Positions 1-11,110 of a DNA stretch of 64,000 nt are shown here, piece by piece. Position 1 is the first letter of the stretch, and each line of letters starts with the position of its first letter. Both the position numbers and the translations under genes were made by a program. Source of the stretch: Sipunculus nudus (lineage: Eukaryota > Annelida > Sipuncula > Golfingiida > Sipunculidae); assembly GCA_026874595.1 (NCBI GenBank), contig CM049320.1, positions 24,375,714-24,439,713 of the forward strand, read 5' to 3'. The notes under the pieces were generated by a model, which worked only from the letters and a program-made list of their open reading frames with translations, did no database searches and was not told where the DNA came from.

Positions 1-1084
1 TTGCAAGTGTGAAGTTGTCAAACTTTACAATAAAACGATGTCGCGTTCAGCCAAGTAGTGGGTGTAATATAAAAATCCAACCGTGTATATATGTTATGGA
101 TGTGATTATATACGCATAACAATAAATATCTAGAAATCAGTATCTTATATAGATACAATTGAATCTCATATAGTGTGCAGTCACATTCCATAGCATTTTT
201 TAGATGTATAAAACCTGAACGTAATGAAATAGGGACAAGAATCATTTTCCGATGGGTAAAAGTGAGCTCTTGGATTAAGGCTCTCTCACAATTGAGTTGC
301 GACCAGTTTACAATCGACCGCAACACTTTCTAAGGGTTGTTCCACGAGCAATTGCATGTAGTCTTGTGAGCTGTCGCCTTCATTGCAGAGGGTCTTGCTA
401 ACCTGCGGTGGTCGTTACTGATCACGTCAGACTTTGGAACATGTTGAAAATTTAGAAACGCTCTCATGCGATCCACCCACTTGCATTAGGCCGCACTGAC
501 AGTAGTACGACTGTGGTACAACGTTGCAAACCGTCGCGCGACTCGACGCGTGAGTTGGCACGACCAAAAGGTTGCATTTGATTGGTTGGAAGTCGAGCAA
601 AACTCGAACGTCTTTTAGCAATGTCTAGAGATAAGTCGTGCGTTTTGTTGCGTTTGTAACACGACCATCTGACAATTGTCAAACAGTTCGAATCACGTCT
701 TGCAACGTTGTGCTACCATTGTAAGACTTGTGAGACTATTTGGGACTTCTCCATTATGTATATATTGGAAGACTATGGAAATGACCATCAAAACGCCCTC
801 AGCTATCAGGGAAGAAGGATGGCTTTTGTTCAAATAAGTTTTCTCTTCCCCTTCACCTTCAGCTTCGACATTCGACGTTGACTTCTTTGGTAGCATTACT
901 GTTGACACATAGCATTTATCTGATTTAGATCAACATATGACCCTTAAGATAAACTGCGTGATCGTGAAACCGGACACATCTAATCGCACGAGTAAACGCA
1001 TGGTCGTACGTCACCTCGTTAATACGACGGTTGAGTTAAACAGTCTCTCTATCTCCAGAACTAGCGATACTGAACCCCGGCTGT
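1..1084. other. No gene seen; AT-rich single-copy-looking DNA
   Basis: Only short frames without recognisable domains occur here. I see no tRNA-like fold, no clear terminal repeats and no splice-consistent exon. The stretch around 430-700 is richer in CpG than its surroundings but encodes nothing I recognise. Confidence 0.5.
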
Positions 1085-1715
1085 CGGCAACTCTCTGGAT
1101 CCCGGATGGTGGCACCTCACTGCACCTCGCTGGACACCCGGTGGCAGCATCTCACTGTACAACCGTTGGACACCCGGACGCAGCACCCAACTGGACACCC
1201 GCTAGCAGCACCTCACTGGACACCAGCTTGTAGCACTTCACTCGACATCAGCTGGCAGCACCTCACATGACAACGGCTGGCAGCACCTTACTCGACACTG
1301 GCTGGAAGCATCTCACTCGACACGGTCTTGCAGCACTTCACTTAACACCATCTTGCAGCAGCTCTCGTAGTACATCTCTGGACACATGACAGCAGGACCT
1401 CTCGCAACACCACTTCTGGAAACTGGTCAGCAGCATTTTTCTCAACACCTCACTTTACACTGAGCGGCAGCACCTCTGGCATTACATCACCTCTCTTGAC
1501 ACTCGGCGCAAGCACCTCTCGCTGCACCTCCTTGGCCACTGGGCAGAAGCAAATCTCGCATCACCTCTCTGGCCCCTGGGCCAAAGCAAATCTCGCAGCA
1601 CCGCTCTGGACACCAGACGGCAGCACCTCTCTGGACATCTATCTTGTCCCTGAACGACAGCCCCTTTCTTGACACTGGGCAGCAGCACCTCTCTTGTCAC
1701 TGGGTAGCTGACCTC
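1085..1715. repeat. Degenerate minisatellite, roughly 24-35 bp unit
   Basis: A block close to GCAGCACCTCACTGGACAC recurs about twenty times with many substitutions and a variable pitch of roughly 24-35 bp. Its composition (GC-rich, CAGCACC and GGACACC) differs sharply from the AT-rich flanks. The short frames across it (for example 937-1233 plus and 1482-1817 minus) are by-products of the repeat, because they simply iterate the unit in different frames. Confidence 0.8.
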
Positions 1716-2034
1716 AATACTGCGTATGCTCTTCTTAAAATACCCTTCTACTTTGTAGGCACATTTATTTTTATATGACTTTAGAAAGACTGGCTTGCTC
1801 TTTCTACAAAGGCCCATCTATACTCATACGTTAAGCCCACGGCGAGTACCACAACAATGGCATAATTGGACCTGCAGCGCATTCTTTAATCTTTCTGTAG
1901 AATACAGCTTTTGTGTTTCAAAACAATACTGTGACCGGCGCCAATTCTCGCTCAACAAATACAAATCTACAGCTAACCCGGTACAGCTAAGCCGAGAAAT
2001 GAAATCACAACAAAATGAAACGATCAATTTTGCG

Positions 2035-2140
2035 ACACTTTCGCCGATATCCTTGTAAATCATAACAAGGTCATGCCATGTCCAGTTAAGAAAACGAATA
2101 AAACAAGGTAACATTATCTAAATCCTAGTATACACTCGCT
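2035..2140. repeat. Dispersed repeat family R1, copy A, left part
   Basis: The stretch from TCGCCGATATCCTTGTAAAT through CCTAGTATACA closely matches 15535-15645. The homology stops here and resumes at about 3005, so copy A has been split by the 145-bp tandem element between. No coding capacity was seen. Confidence 0.7.
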
Positions 2141-2149
2141 AATGCTCTA

Positions 2150-3000
2150 TTATTCCCTCGCAACGAAGTCGCGAAAGGTATTAGGAACGCCTCCGTTCGT
2201 GCGTCCGTCCGTCTGTCCGTCCGAAATTGCTTTTGTGGATCAATTTCAAGCCAAACCGTTTGCCCAAATCCTTTCATCTCGCATGGATGAAGAAACCTAT
2301 CGATTTTGAGGTCACGGGGTCAAAGGTCACGGGCACAGCACCCACTTCTTGGAAAAGCTTGTGGATCGATTTCAAGCCAAACCGTTTGGCATAAACCTTT
2401 CATCTCGCACATATGGCTTACCCACCCATGGGTGAAGGAACCTATCGATTTTGAGGTAACGGGGTCAAAAGTATGGCCACAGCAGCCATTTCTTAAAAAA
2501 GCTTGTGGATCGATTTCAAGCCAAACCGTTTGACCTAAACCTTTCATCTTGCACATATGGCTCACCCACCCATAGATGAAGAAACCTATTGATTTTGAGG
2601 TCACGGGGTCAGAGGTAACGGCCACAGCACCCACTTCTTGAAAAAAGCTTGTGGAACCATTTTAAGCAAAACCGTTAGACCTAAACCTTTCATCTTGCAC
2701 ATATGGCTTACCAACCCATGGATGAAGAAACCTATCAATTTTGTGGTCACGTGGTCAAATGGCACGGCCTCAGCACCCACTTCTTGAAAATGCTTGTGGA
2801 TCAATTTCAAGCCAAACCGTTTGACCAAAACCTTTCATCTCGCACATATGCCTTACACACCGATACACGTACAACTTATTGGGTTTGACGTCAAAGCTCA
2901 AGCACACACACCTCCTCACCTCATTTTAACACTTGCGTAATACACCCCATATCATTATGCTTCCATGCGAGGGGATGCTCCGCTTTGCGGTGCCCTTGTT
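2150..3000. repeat. Inserted element with five tandem units of about 145 bp
   Basis: A block beginning GTGGATC(A/G)ATTTCAAGCC recurs at 2235, 2361, 2505, 2651 and 2795, spacings 126, 144, 146 and 144. Each unit also holds ACCTTTCATCTCGCACATATGGCT-type and GGTCACGGGGTCAAAGGT-type blocks. The left flank carries CGTCCGTCCGTCTGTCCGTC, and the right flank ends in a GC-rich CTCCGCTTTGCGGTGCCC segment. Comparison with copy B of family R1 (15530-15680) shows that this whole segment is an insertion into an older repeat. The mobile class is not clear; the design (single-copy ends around minisatellite-like units) is common in non-autonomous elements of marine invertebrates. Confidence 0.75.
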
Positions 3001-3004
3001 GTTA

Positions 3005-4440
3005 TCTATCTACGGATGCTTCCTGTTGCCAAAAATGTGAACATTGTCAGAAGGACGTCGTGTTAAAAAAAGTCTGGCTCTCAATTCTGGAAAAAACTAC
3101 AAAAAAATGTACCTATCGATATTAAGGAACTGTCAAAATACATTTATGTTTTCGGGCTGAGTATATTTAGACTGCCTAGCTGTTCCATGTTTAATTTAAA
3201 TTTTATCCGAGTAACTTAACTGAATTATTCAGAGATTCAGACTTCATCATTCGTCTCTGTCTACTACAAACATCCAGAGTAAAGCAGCTTGTAGACTTCT
3301 TCCCAACGTTTGTGCCAAGTTTAACAATAGCGGCGTGCCAGTTTTACTGATAACTAGGAAAGTAGTCAGAGAGCGCAGACCTGCGCCAAGGCAGCTCATT
3401 ACCCCCTAATGGCATTTTTAGAAATACAGCATTTTACTTTATCCGCAGATCCAGATGTTGATCCAGCTCATTCCAAAACTAATCATTTGTCCCTTGTTTC
3501 ATTGCCGAGCTATCCCAAAAATTTCATCAAAATTCATTACTCTCTGTTTTAATAATATTGCTAACGGAGAAACCAATTAGGGAAAAAAACATAACCCCTG
3601 CCCCTTGGCGCAGGTTTTAAAATGACTCTGATACGAGCTCAGTATGGAGTCTCTGGTAGGTTTGTGACAATATAGTATCCGATTGACTTAGGCAACACTA
3701 CAATTATGATTCCACTTAAAAATTCAGCCATTTTTAATTGCAAAAATTTGCAACAATTTTTTTAACCATTCAAATAACATGTATTATTTATTTAGCAACA
3801 CACAGCTTTTTGTAGTTAGTCGTCATATCCTACTTCGGATACTTTAAAGTGAATGCCGATTTTTTTTTTTTTTATAGCAGAACACTATAGTGCCGTAATA
3901 TTATTTGAAATATATGATATAAAGTACAGCTGCCTATTTCACAGGAACTATTTTCGTAACTCCACATAAGTTATTTTGATCTATGACCCAGTTCCTTATC
4001 AGAAAGAGGTTGCTTTTTCATACATGCGCGACCTGTTATCCTGATTTGTTTGACAGCAGGTTCCGAAGTCACACATCCTTTGAATCTTTAACAAAAATAA
4101 ACTTACATTGGGGTGTATTACATAAGCATATATGTCGGGGTATATGATGATATCTAGAATAATTTTATATTATAGTCTAAAATACCTAAGGAATATTTGC
4201 ATGTTGTATAAAACATTGTTTTCAGGCTCGTGTTCATGTAATAACAACCTGGTACACACACAAAAAAACACAGATTTACCGATAAATACTGATATTAACT
4301 TAATTCTAATCATGAACGACCTGTGTTGTACATGCAAACAGAAATATATATATATATATAATGATTTTTATTCGATTATTCGACAATTGCACATCACACA
4401 TATTATAACAAATAAATAATTAAGAAAAACATATAAAAAC
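3005..4440. repeat. Dispersed repeat family R1, copy A, right part
   Basis: From CTACGGATGCTTCCTGTTG onward this matches 15665-17400 with substitutions and small indels. Shared blocks include ATCATTTGTCCCTTG, a CGTCATATACTACTTCG-type segment followed by a T run, TTGCTTTTTCATACATGC, and TACATAAGCATATATGTCGG. A short TA array sits near 4345. No long frame or known domain was seen, so the family's transposition class is unknown. Confidence 0.75.
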
Positions 4441-6734
4441 CATTCATACCATACTAGTACTTCTGGTACTAGTTAACAGTATATAAGACTTACTACAACA
4501 TTGATCATTATACTAGTAACCAGGTCTTGTGGGTTTTCACTGAATTGGTGGTTATTATTTAAGACTAATTAACATTTTACTATTTTATAATTTATACGTA
4601 AATTAAATTTTATAAAATCATTCATATATTTCATCTATGAAGCATTTCACAACCATTTATAAATTAATAAACTTCACAGTAACCAAGGATTATGTTGGCA
4701 GTACGAGTTACTGTGGATTCAGAATTGTTCGTTGGGTTTTTATTTTCGTAGTAATCGTGGGTAACCTTTATCCACTAAATTAAAAGCCCACCAATCATTA
4801 GGTTTTTAATTTATAGAATTTTAAAACTCCTTCGAACCTGTGCATGTAGTTATGACATCGTGTTGGCCCGCTGTCATCGTCCATGCTAGCAAATGGTACT
4901 GATTAATTAAAAGATTAATAAAAAGTTATTCATTTTCACCCTTGGGTAGAGCAAACAGGTAATGATTCAATGAGTGTCGGACTAATAAGTGACTGTTTGA
5001 AAGTTCTTCTGCACTTACACTGGTATATGTAGACTTGCTCTCTCTCGTATATTATCTCGCTTAAAGTCGTAGGCAAAGGTCATTTTGCCCTGCTAATCTT
5101 ATTTGATGGTTTGTTTGAAGGAATGTCATGTTCAATAAAATAAAGAATGGTGCGGCAGAGTTTACATAGTTAGCCCCCAGCTAGGTGATGAGTCACGGTC
5201 AGCTGAGCACAATTATGAGCTGGAGCCTAACTGGTGTCTTACTGTGGCCTCGTTCCCGTTCAAGGGTCGAAAAGCGATACCTTTAGAAAGAACTACATAC
5301 CAAAAAAGCGGGACTCGCTCTCATTAACATAGTTATACATTCAGGCACTCATGGTTTCTTTTGATTGACACATGTATCGTATAAGTAGTCGATATTTTTC
5401 TCGTTTGTTAATTGAGCTTATCGCTTTTACTGGGACTGCGTGAAGCTGACATTTGATTTATGAAATCAATAAACTGTAAATATTCAATGGATTTTTACCA
5501 AACAGAAAACACTGATCTTTGGCCTATTTTCAGGTCTGTTCACACATTAATTTTGATACAATGCATGACTAGTAACAATAAATCCACAAAAGTTTGACCC
5601 ACCAAAAAGTGATTCAGGTCAAAACCATGAAATTTTAAACCATCGATATATTCCGAATCCACTTATTATGGTGGCCTATTGAGGTATGTTAACTATGGTT
5701 CATTATTAATAATTTGAACTCATTTACTAAACTGCCAGTGTAAACACGTTAGTTTTTTATGGTTGATGAAGAAGAAAACTATTTTGAAGAATAGTTTTTG
5801 CATTTGAATGTTTTATTTTCACTATTTATATAGATATGAAATTTCACATTTGAAGTTAAATTGCTTTGCACCTCAGTGGGGTTTCATATTTGTATTAGTA
5901 GAGTTGTTGAACATCAGTTCGTAATTGTACTATAAATCTCCTTGATCACCAAAGTCTCAGCACTAGGATGTCACTAGTTAACGACTTTACATTCTGTTGT
6001 CCTTTGATATACAAAAAGAATTTGTACATGTCTATCAAGTAAAAAGATGCTATAACAGTCAATATTTGTTTATGTATTTTATAAATTGATTTATTTTCCC
6101 TTAAGATTACCGTTCATAATATCCATTCAAGTAGCAACACCGGACTGCTAATAAATTAGAGAAAATTACAGTACCAAGAGATTATGTGGATATAAATAAC
6201 AGTATGTTACTGATAGTATATATCTTATGAATACATAATGTCAAGAATCTTGTAAGTTATTTCTCTTTATTTAATTGTATTTTGATATGAACCAGTGTAT
6301 TAAAATAGGTGGAATTACATTAAAACGTTACATAACGAGCTCAGACTGCAAGACCCCATAACCCGACATATCAGCATATTACTGGACGAGCACTCTTTCC
6401 GCCACATTGTAGCAGCATCTAATCCTTGTAAAGACAAGTTGCTTGAAGCTTGTTATATGTATTTGTGTTTTCTGTATTCTATCCTTTCTGTTGATTTTTT
6501 TATTCCAAGTGAAACGTCCACCAGTCTAGAAAAAGAGACAATCACCCTAAATTTGTATATACTTATAGCTGTACATGATATAAATATTATAAAACTTAAT
6601 ATTTTAATAGGTAAGGGAAGAAACATATTTAAAGCGGCCCAATCACCTATAAAGCATGTTGAGTTAACACAAAAAAAATAATTTCTTTCCTTTAAAATTA
6701 ATCTGTACCAGCCAAAATATTGCCCTAAACCGTT
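4441..6734. other. No gene seen; AT-rich
   Basis: I found no recognisable exon, RNA gene or terminal-repeat pair. Frames are short and without domains, including 6439-6681 plus. Confidence 0.5.
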
Positions 6735-7736
6735 TGTTTATTCCTGTAAATGAGTGTTAAAAACAGTGGACCGGCCGCAATCGCAGGTCCGCTGAGCCAC
6801 TACACGCGCTAATCAGGAAATGCCCTGGCTGATTTTGCTAAAAAAAATTAAATACATGTTCCCCCCGACTGAAACACCGCATGTTGCCGCTCTTATTCGG
6901 ACTCCGGTCACGCGGCCTTGTTATCGTAAACAGACTGTGAAATTTTATCTTCCCAAAATTTCTTATAGAATTCAGGTCCATCAGGTCCTGGTTTCTTATT
7001 AATTTTAAGTGTTTTAACAGGTTTATACATTTCATATAATAAAAATTCTGCTTTCCATTTTCGTGCTTCTTCATCAGTGAGTTTCTTCATCTTTTGTGAT
7101 GAATGGTTGAGTATAAATCTTTTATGTTCATTTGCTATATATGTTCATATGCTATATATTCTTTTAAAATTTAAATTGTCCTTACATAATTTGTTCTCTG
7201 TCAGTTATGATTTTCGAAGTTTTTATCTTTTAGTTTAAGGATTAATTTTTGTTCAAAATTCCTTTTTTTTCTAAATTTATAAAATACTTATTTTTGTTTA
7301 TCTCCTTCAGAAAATAAATCAGTTACTATTAATAATTCCGACATTATCAGCTCCAACTATTCATAGTCACTTTAAAGGGACATAATCGGGAGCAATATTT
7401 TCCTATTCTTTAACACTATCTGTTTATTTCTGCTTTATACAAAAGCTTGTCAGCAAAACCATTCCAGCACACAGTATCATGCACTCGCATACGACTTTTT
7501 AACACCTTGTTATAGCCCTGCGTGTTGGTAAACACAGTCTGTTTACGATAACAAGGCCGCGTGACCGGAGTCCGAATAAGAGCGGCAACATGCGGTGTTT
7601 CAGCCGGGGGGAACATGTATTTCATTCTTTTAGCAAAATCAGCCAGGGCATCTCCTGATTAGCGCGTGTTGTGGCTCAGTGGACCTGCGATCGTGGCCGG
7701 TCCACTGTTTTGAACACTCATTTACAGGAATAAACA
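6735..7736. mobile_element. 1-kb element with ~205-bp terminal inverted repeats
   Basis: Segment 6735-6939 is repeated in reverse complement at 7533-7736 with few mismatches. Both arms contain TGTTTATTCCTGTAAATGAG at the outer end, CAGTGGACCGG further in, and GTCACGCGGCCTTGTTATCG near the inner end. The arms enclose 593 bp that includes a minus-strand LINE reverse-transcriptase fragment. I see no convincing target-site duplication. The structure fits a non-autonomous foldback or long-TIR DNA element, possibly one that took in or received LINE sequence. Confidence 0.8.
6908..7090 (-). pseudogene. LINE (L1/Tx1-like) reverse-transcriptase fragment
   Basis: The minus strand encodes KKPGPDGPEFYKKFWEDKI after a leucine/lysine-rich stretch. 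The PGPDG...EFYK.FW pattern is the well-known N-terminal reverse-transcriptase block of L1-type non-LTR retrotransposons. Only this block survives; the YADD active site and the endonuclease are absent. The fragment lies between the two inverted arms of the 6735-7736 element, so it is a dead remnant, not a gene. Confidence 0.7.
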
Positions 7737-8279
7737 GTGACACAATCCTTTTTGATAATCTATGCAACCCTTTCTGGAGAGAAGTTCTAGAAGCTTGATG
7801 TATAAATTACTTCAGGAATAATTACACTCCAGATGAAATTTAAGTCAAGAGCTGTTTTATAATACACATATAAAAATAGATTAATAGGTATACAGTAAAG
7901 AAATATTTAATGCTGGTGTCACAAAAACATGATATTATAGAAAGAAAGGATAGAAATTATACAATTCCAGTCTCATGCAGAACATACAAAAAAAATTTCG
8001 ACAAATGCAGTATGTAAGTTTAATTGATGCAATTCCAGTGACTGGGGGAACAATAGTTAAAACTTGTAATAATACACATAACTACATTCCGGCAAAAACA
8101 AATATGGACATAAAAAATGAACATTAAGAAAGTCCTACCAAAGATATACAAAGGTGTAATAATGAATGAATCTTTTAAAGCAATTGATAAGTGGACCAAA
8201 GTTATGCAATGCAGTTGTTCGGAATTTGTATGTGAAGCCTTTAAAGTATAAAAAAATCACAATATCAGAAATATAAAGA
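7737..8279. other. Probable decayed LINE body, no open frame
   Basis: AT-rich sequence leads into the LINE-like C-terminal fragment that follows on the plus strand. It is probably part of the same decayed element, but every frame is broken and no motif is readable. Confidence 0.3.
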
Positions 8280-8540
8280 ATGTTTTCATTTAAACTCATT
8301 CACAGGATTGTAACTGTTAATCCTCTGTTATGTAAAATCGGGAAAGCAAAGATCGAGTGTACTCGGTTTACGTTTAAAGGAGAGAAAGAAAAGATTACGC
8401 ATTTACTTTATAACTGTAGTGAAATCCAACCCATTTTTATTCAAATGAAAAATCGGTTAGTCAACATACACATACCTGTAACAGAAAATGTTTTCAGTAA
8501 AATATATGTTATTTCAACAACACTAACAGCCCTCTTTTAA
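8280..8540 (+). pseudogene. LINE ORF2 C-terminal fragment
   Basis: The plus-strand frame contains KIGKAKIECTRFTFKGEKEK followed by ITHLLYNCSEIQPIF. This resembles the C-terminal cysteine/histidine block of L1/Tx1-type ORF2 proteins (pattern CxxC...E...HLxxxC), although the second cysteine is replaced here. There is no catalytic domain, so it is a truncated copy. It lies opposite in orientation to the reverse-transcriptase fragment at 6908-7090, so the two need not belong to one insertion. Confidence 0.45.
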
Positions 8541-8922
8541 ATTTACTTCTATTTATATTCAAAAGATATATATGTGCAAATGAAACGAAATAAGGCCAAA
8601 TTTCAATAATTACAAGCACTATTTTGAACAGATATACATTAAAGAGAGAAATATTGCTTGTAAGAAAGGAAATATATCCATGCACTTGAACAAATGAAAC
8701 CCACTTTCTTGAAAAAAACGCTGTTTCAGGTAATTAAAATTAACTTTGATGCACAGTATACAACAATTATCTTCTTTTAATATGTAATACTTTTAATAAG
8801 ATTTTGGTCTCTATATACAGAGACCACTCTCATGGTATGTCTTTAGATTTTCCACGTCTTGGGAACAGACCATTCAAGCTGTAATTTATACCTCCCAAAA
8901 TACATAGTTTGTTTGCTAAAAT

Positions 8923-8928
<6 letters not shown>

Positions 8929-8997
<69 letters not shown>
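8929..8997. repeat. Compound (CT)n-(TA)n microsatellite
   Basis: A run of CT dinucleotides passes directly into a run of TA dinucleotides. Frames crossing it on both strands give only repeated Leu-Ser and Tyr-Ile residues and are artefacts. Confidence 0.95.
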
Positions 8998-9000
<3 letters not shown>

Positions 9001-9299
9001 TACACCGACATGTATTTTGTAATTGTGCAAGGTTAATCTATCGTGGTTGTTATTTTTATTGATACAGTTGCTATGTATTTTTGTTAGGTGTCAAAAGTGT
9101 TCTTTTCTACTTATGTATGTTTGAGCTGTTGTAATAAGAAAGAAAGAAAAATATGTACATCTTATTCCTATTTATGTTCTACCACTTCAGCACGTTCCAA
9201 ATTAAATATAAGTGCTGCATATTTCCGTAGAGAGAGTTCATCTAGTGAAGTACGGCAATGAAATAAAAACAAGTGGTTTATCAATACCTCCTCTGTAAT

Positions 9300-9660
9300 C
9301 TTACAACTTACAAGTTTACATTTGGATCCATTACATAAGAATTTTTTTCGGCGATATATGAATTCTACAAAAATGTTATACCATAGTCTAAAATAACTTT
9401 TAATAAATTTAAATTATTTGCATTTTGTTTATAAAATTCTTTTATGGCTCGAGTTCACATGTCACGACGGCCTGGTACACAAAAAAATGTTTACTTATAA
9501 ATACTGATATTACCTTTATTCCTGTCATGAACGACGCGTGTCGACACACACACAAACACACACACACACAAACACACACTTATATATATATATATAGATT
9601 TATTTCAACTCAAAATGTTACCAAATATTTAAAAAATATCATGTTTAAATTTCACTGAAC
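9300..9660. repeat. Dispersed repeat family R1, partial copy C
   Basis: Blocks such as CATTACATAAGAAT, ACCATAGTCTAAAATAACTT and CCTGGTACACAAAAAAATG, followed by an ACGACC-like segment and a (CA)n-(TA)n array, occur in the same order as in copies A (about 4110-4350) and B (about 16990-17220). Only the right end of the family is present. Confidence 0.6.
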
Positions 9661-10200
9661 TGGTTTTGGATTGATTCTGACATTATTTCATCGCTGTGAA
9701 TATTGATGCTATAAGAACGAGTTTATCTTGGAAGGAGGTACAATAACTATAATTATATTAAATACTTAAAGCTAAAGCAAATAAAATATTGTTGATATTT
9801 CATTTAAATATTATCTAGACCTGTACAATTCCTGGCCTGAATAGCCACTCTTCATACTAGAAAATAGCGTGATAAGCTACCCCGTATGGACAAAAAGCCA
9901 AAATAACACGACACGTACATCGTACTTACCAAGAATATCGTAATTATCACAGACTTTAAAACTTCTACTCCGACCATGAATAAACAATTTCAGCGCAAAG
10001 GGAAAAGAAATTTTGTTATGCTCACCGAATGTCAGTTATTTTTTCCTTATAACACTGCCAAGAACACCATCTTGGTGAAGATCGAGGATAAATAAAACAG
10101 TCTCAGATATTCGATCTATGGTTAGTAAATGAAAAAACAGTTTGCAACAATTTAACCTTAATACCAAAAATATAGTCATCTGCACTCCCCGAATGATAAG

Positions 10201-10204
<4 letters not shown>

Positions 10205-10252
<48 letters not shown>
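10205..10252. repeat. (TA)n microsatellite
   Basis: An uninterrupted alternating TA run of nearly 50 bp in AT-rich DNA. No gene lies in the flanks. Confidence 0.95.
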
Positions 10253-10255
<3 letters not shown>

Positions 10256-10845
10256 TACATATTCATTTGAGAATATTTTTGCTGGTCCAGATATGAATTA
10301 GCATTGCGAACAGGTATTTTTCATTATTTCCTCAACATTGTTATCTATCTGTTCTCAACCTTATTTCATTGCTGATTTCCTAATTACTCGCTTTGATGTT
10401 TGTCGCTCTTTGTGTCACCAGCTCCAGGGAAACTTGGTCCACCCGCTTGGCTCGTATGAGCACTAGGACAAGTAACTTTACCTCTACGAGGAAGACGAGG
10501 TGCTAAAATGATTGGATACAAGAAGGCAGAGTATACCAAGAGTATATATCGAGTTTGCCTAACATCTTATTAAAACAGAAATATTGATACTGTGCAAAGT
10601 GTGTTACCAGCATGACATTGACCGTTAAAATACATCTCAAACGTAAGAACAACCATAGTATATCTGAAGGAAGTTCCCGGGGTCAAACTGGGTCGCGAGC
10701 CGATCAAATAGACATATTGCAAAATGTAATTACCAATGATAACACAATTTACACTATAACATGAAGGGTTATAACATCTGTTTTATCTTTATCTCCTGAC
10801 TCACGGATAAGATTTTAACTTTGAAATGATAATCGTAGTTACGTT

Positions 10846-10847
<2 letters not shown>

Positions 10848-10910
<63 letters not shown>

Positions 10911-11110
10911 ATAGCAATTTTTTATTTGCAAAAAAAGTTAATATATATGCATACCAGATACACTCCAGTCCTTGTGGGTAATTTGGCCCTGTAGAAGTTC
11001 AAAAGCGGTGACTTTGGCTTAGTGTATCCACCTAGTAATATGTATAATTTTCTGTCATCCTTTATCATATGATCAGTAAAATAGTGAGAACGCTCCATAT
11101 AGGAAGCAAC
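10848..11110. repeat. (TA)n array plus dispersed repeat R2, first copy
   Basis: A TA run of about 58 bp (10849-10906) is followed at 10970-11100 by GTCCTTGTGGGTAATTTGGC ... CCTAGTAATATGTATAA ... CTTTATCATATGATC. The same order, also downstream of a TA array, occurs at 18390-18520, which defines a second dispersed family. Confidence 0.7.

Noticed and set aside
7665..7720. tRNA-like A-box (TGGCTCAGTGG) in an arm of the 6735-7736 element
   Set aside because: No B-box at a suitable distance and no cloverleaf can be drawn; the sequence belongs to the inverted arm.
8830..9062. Frames rich in Ser-Leu and Tyr-Ile on both strands
   Set aside because: Direct translation of a CT/TA microsatellite.
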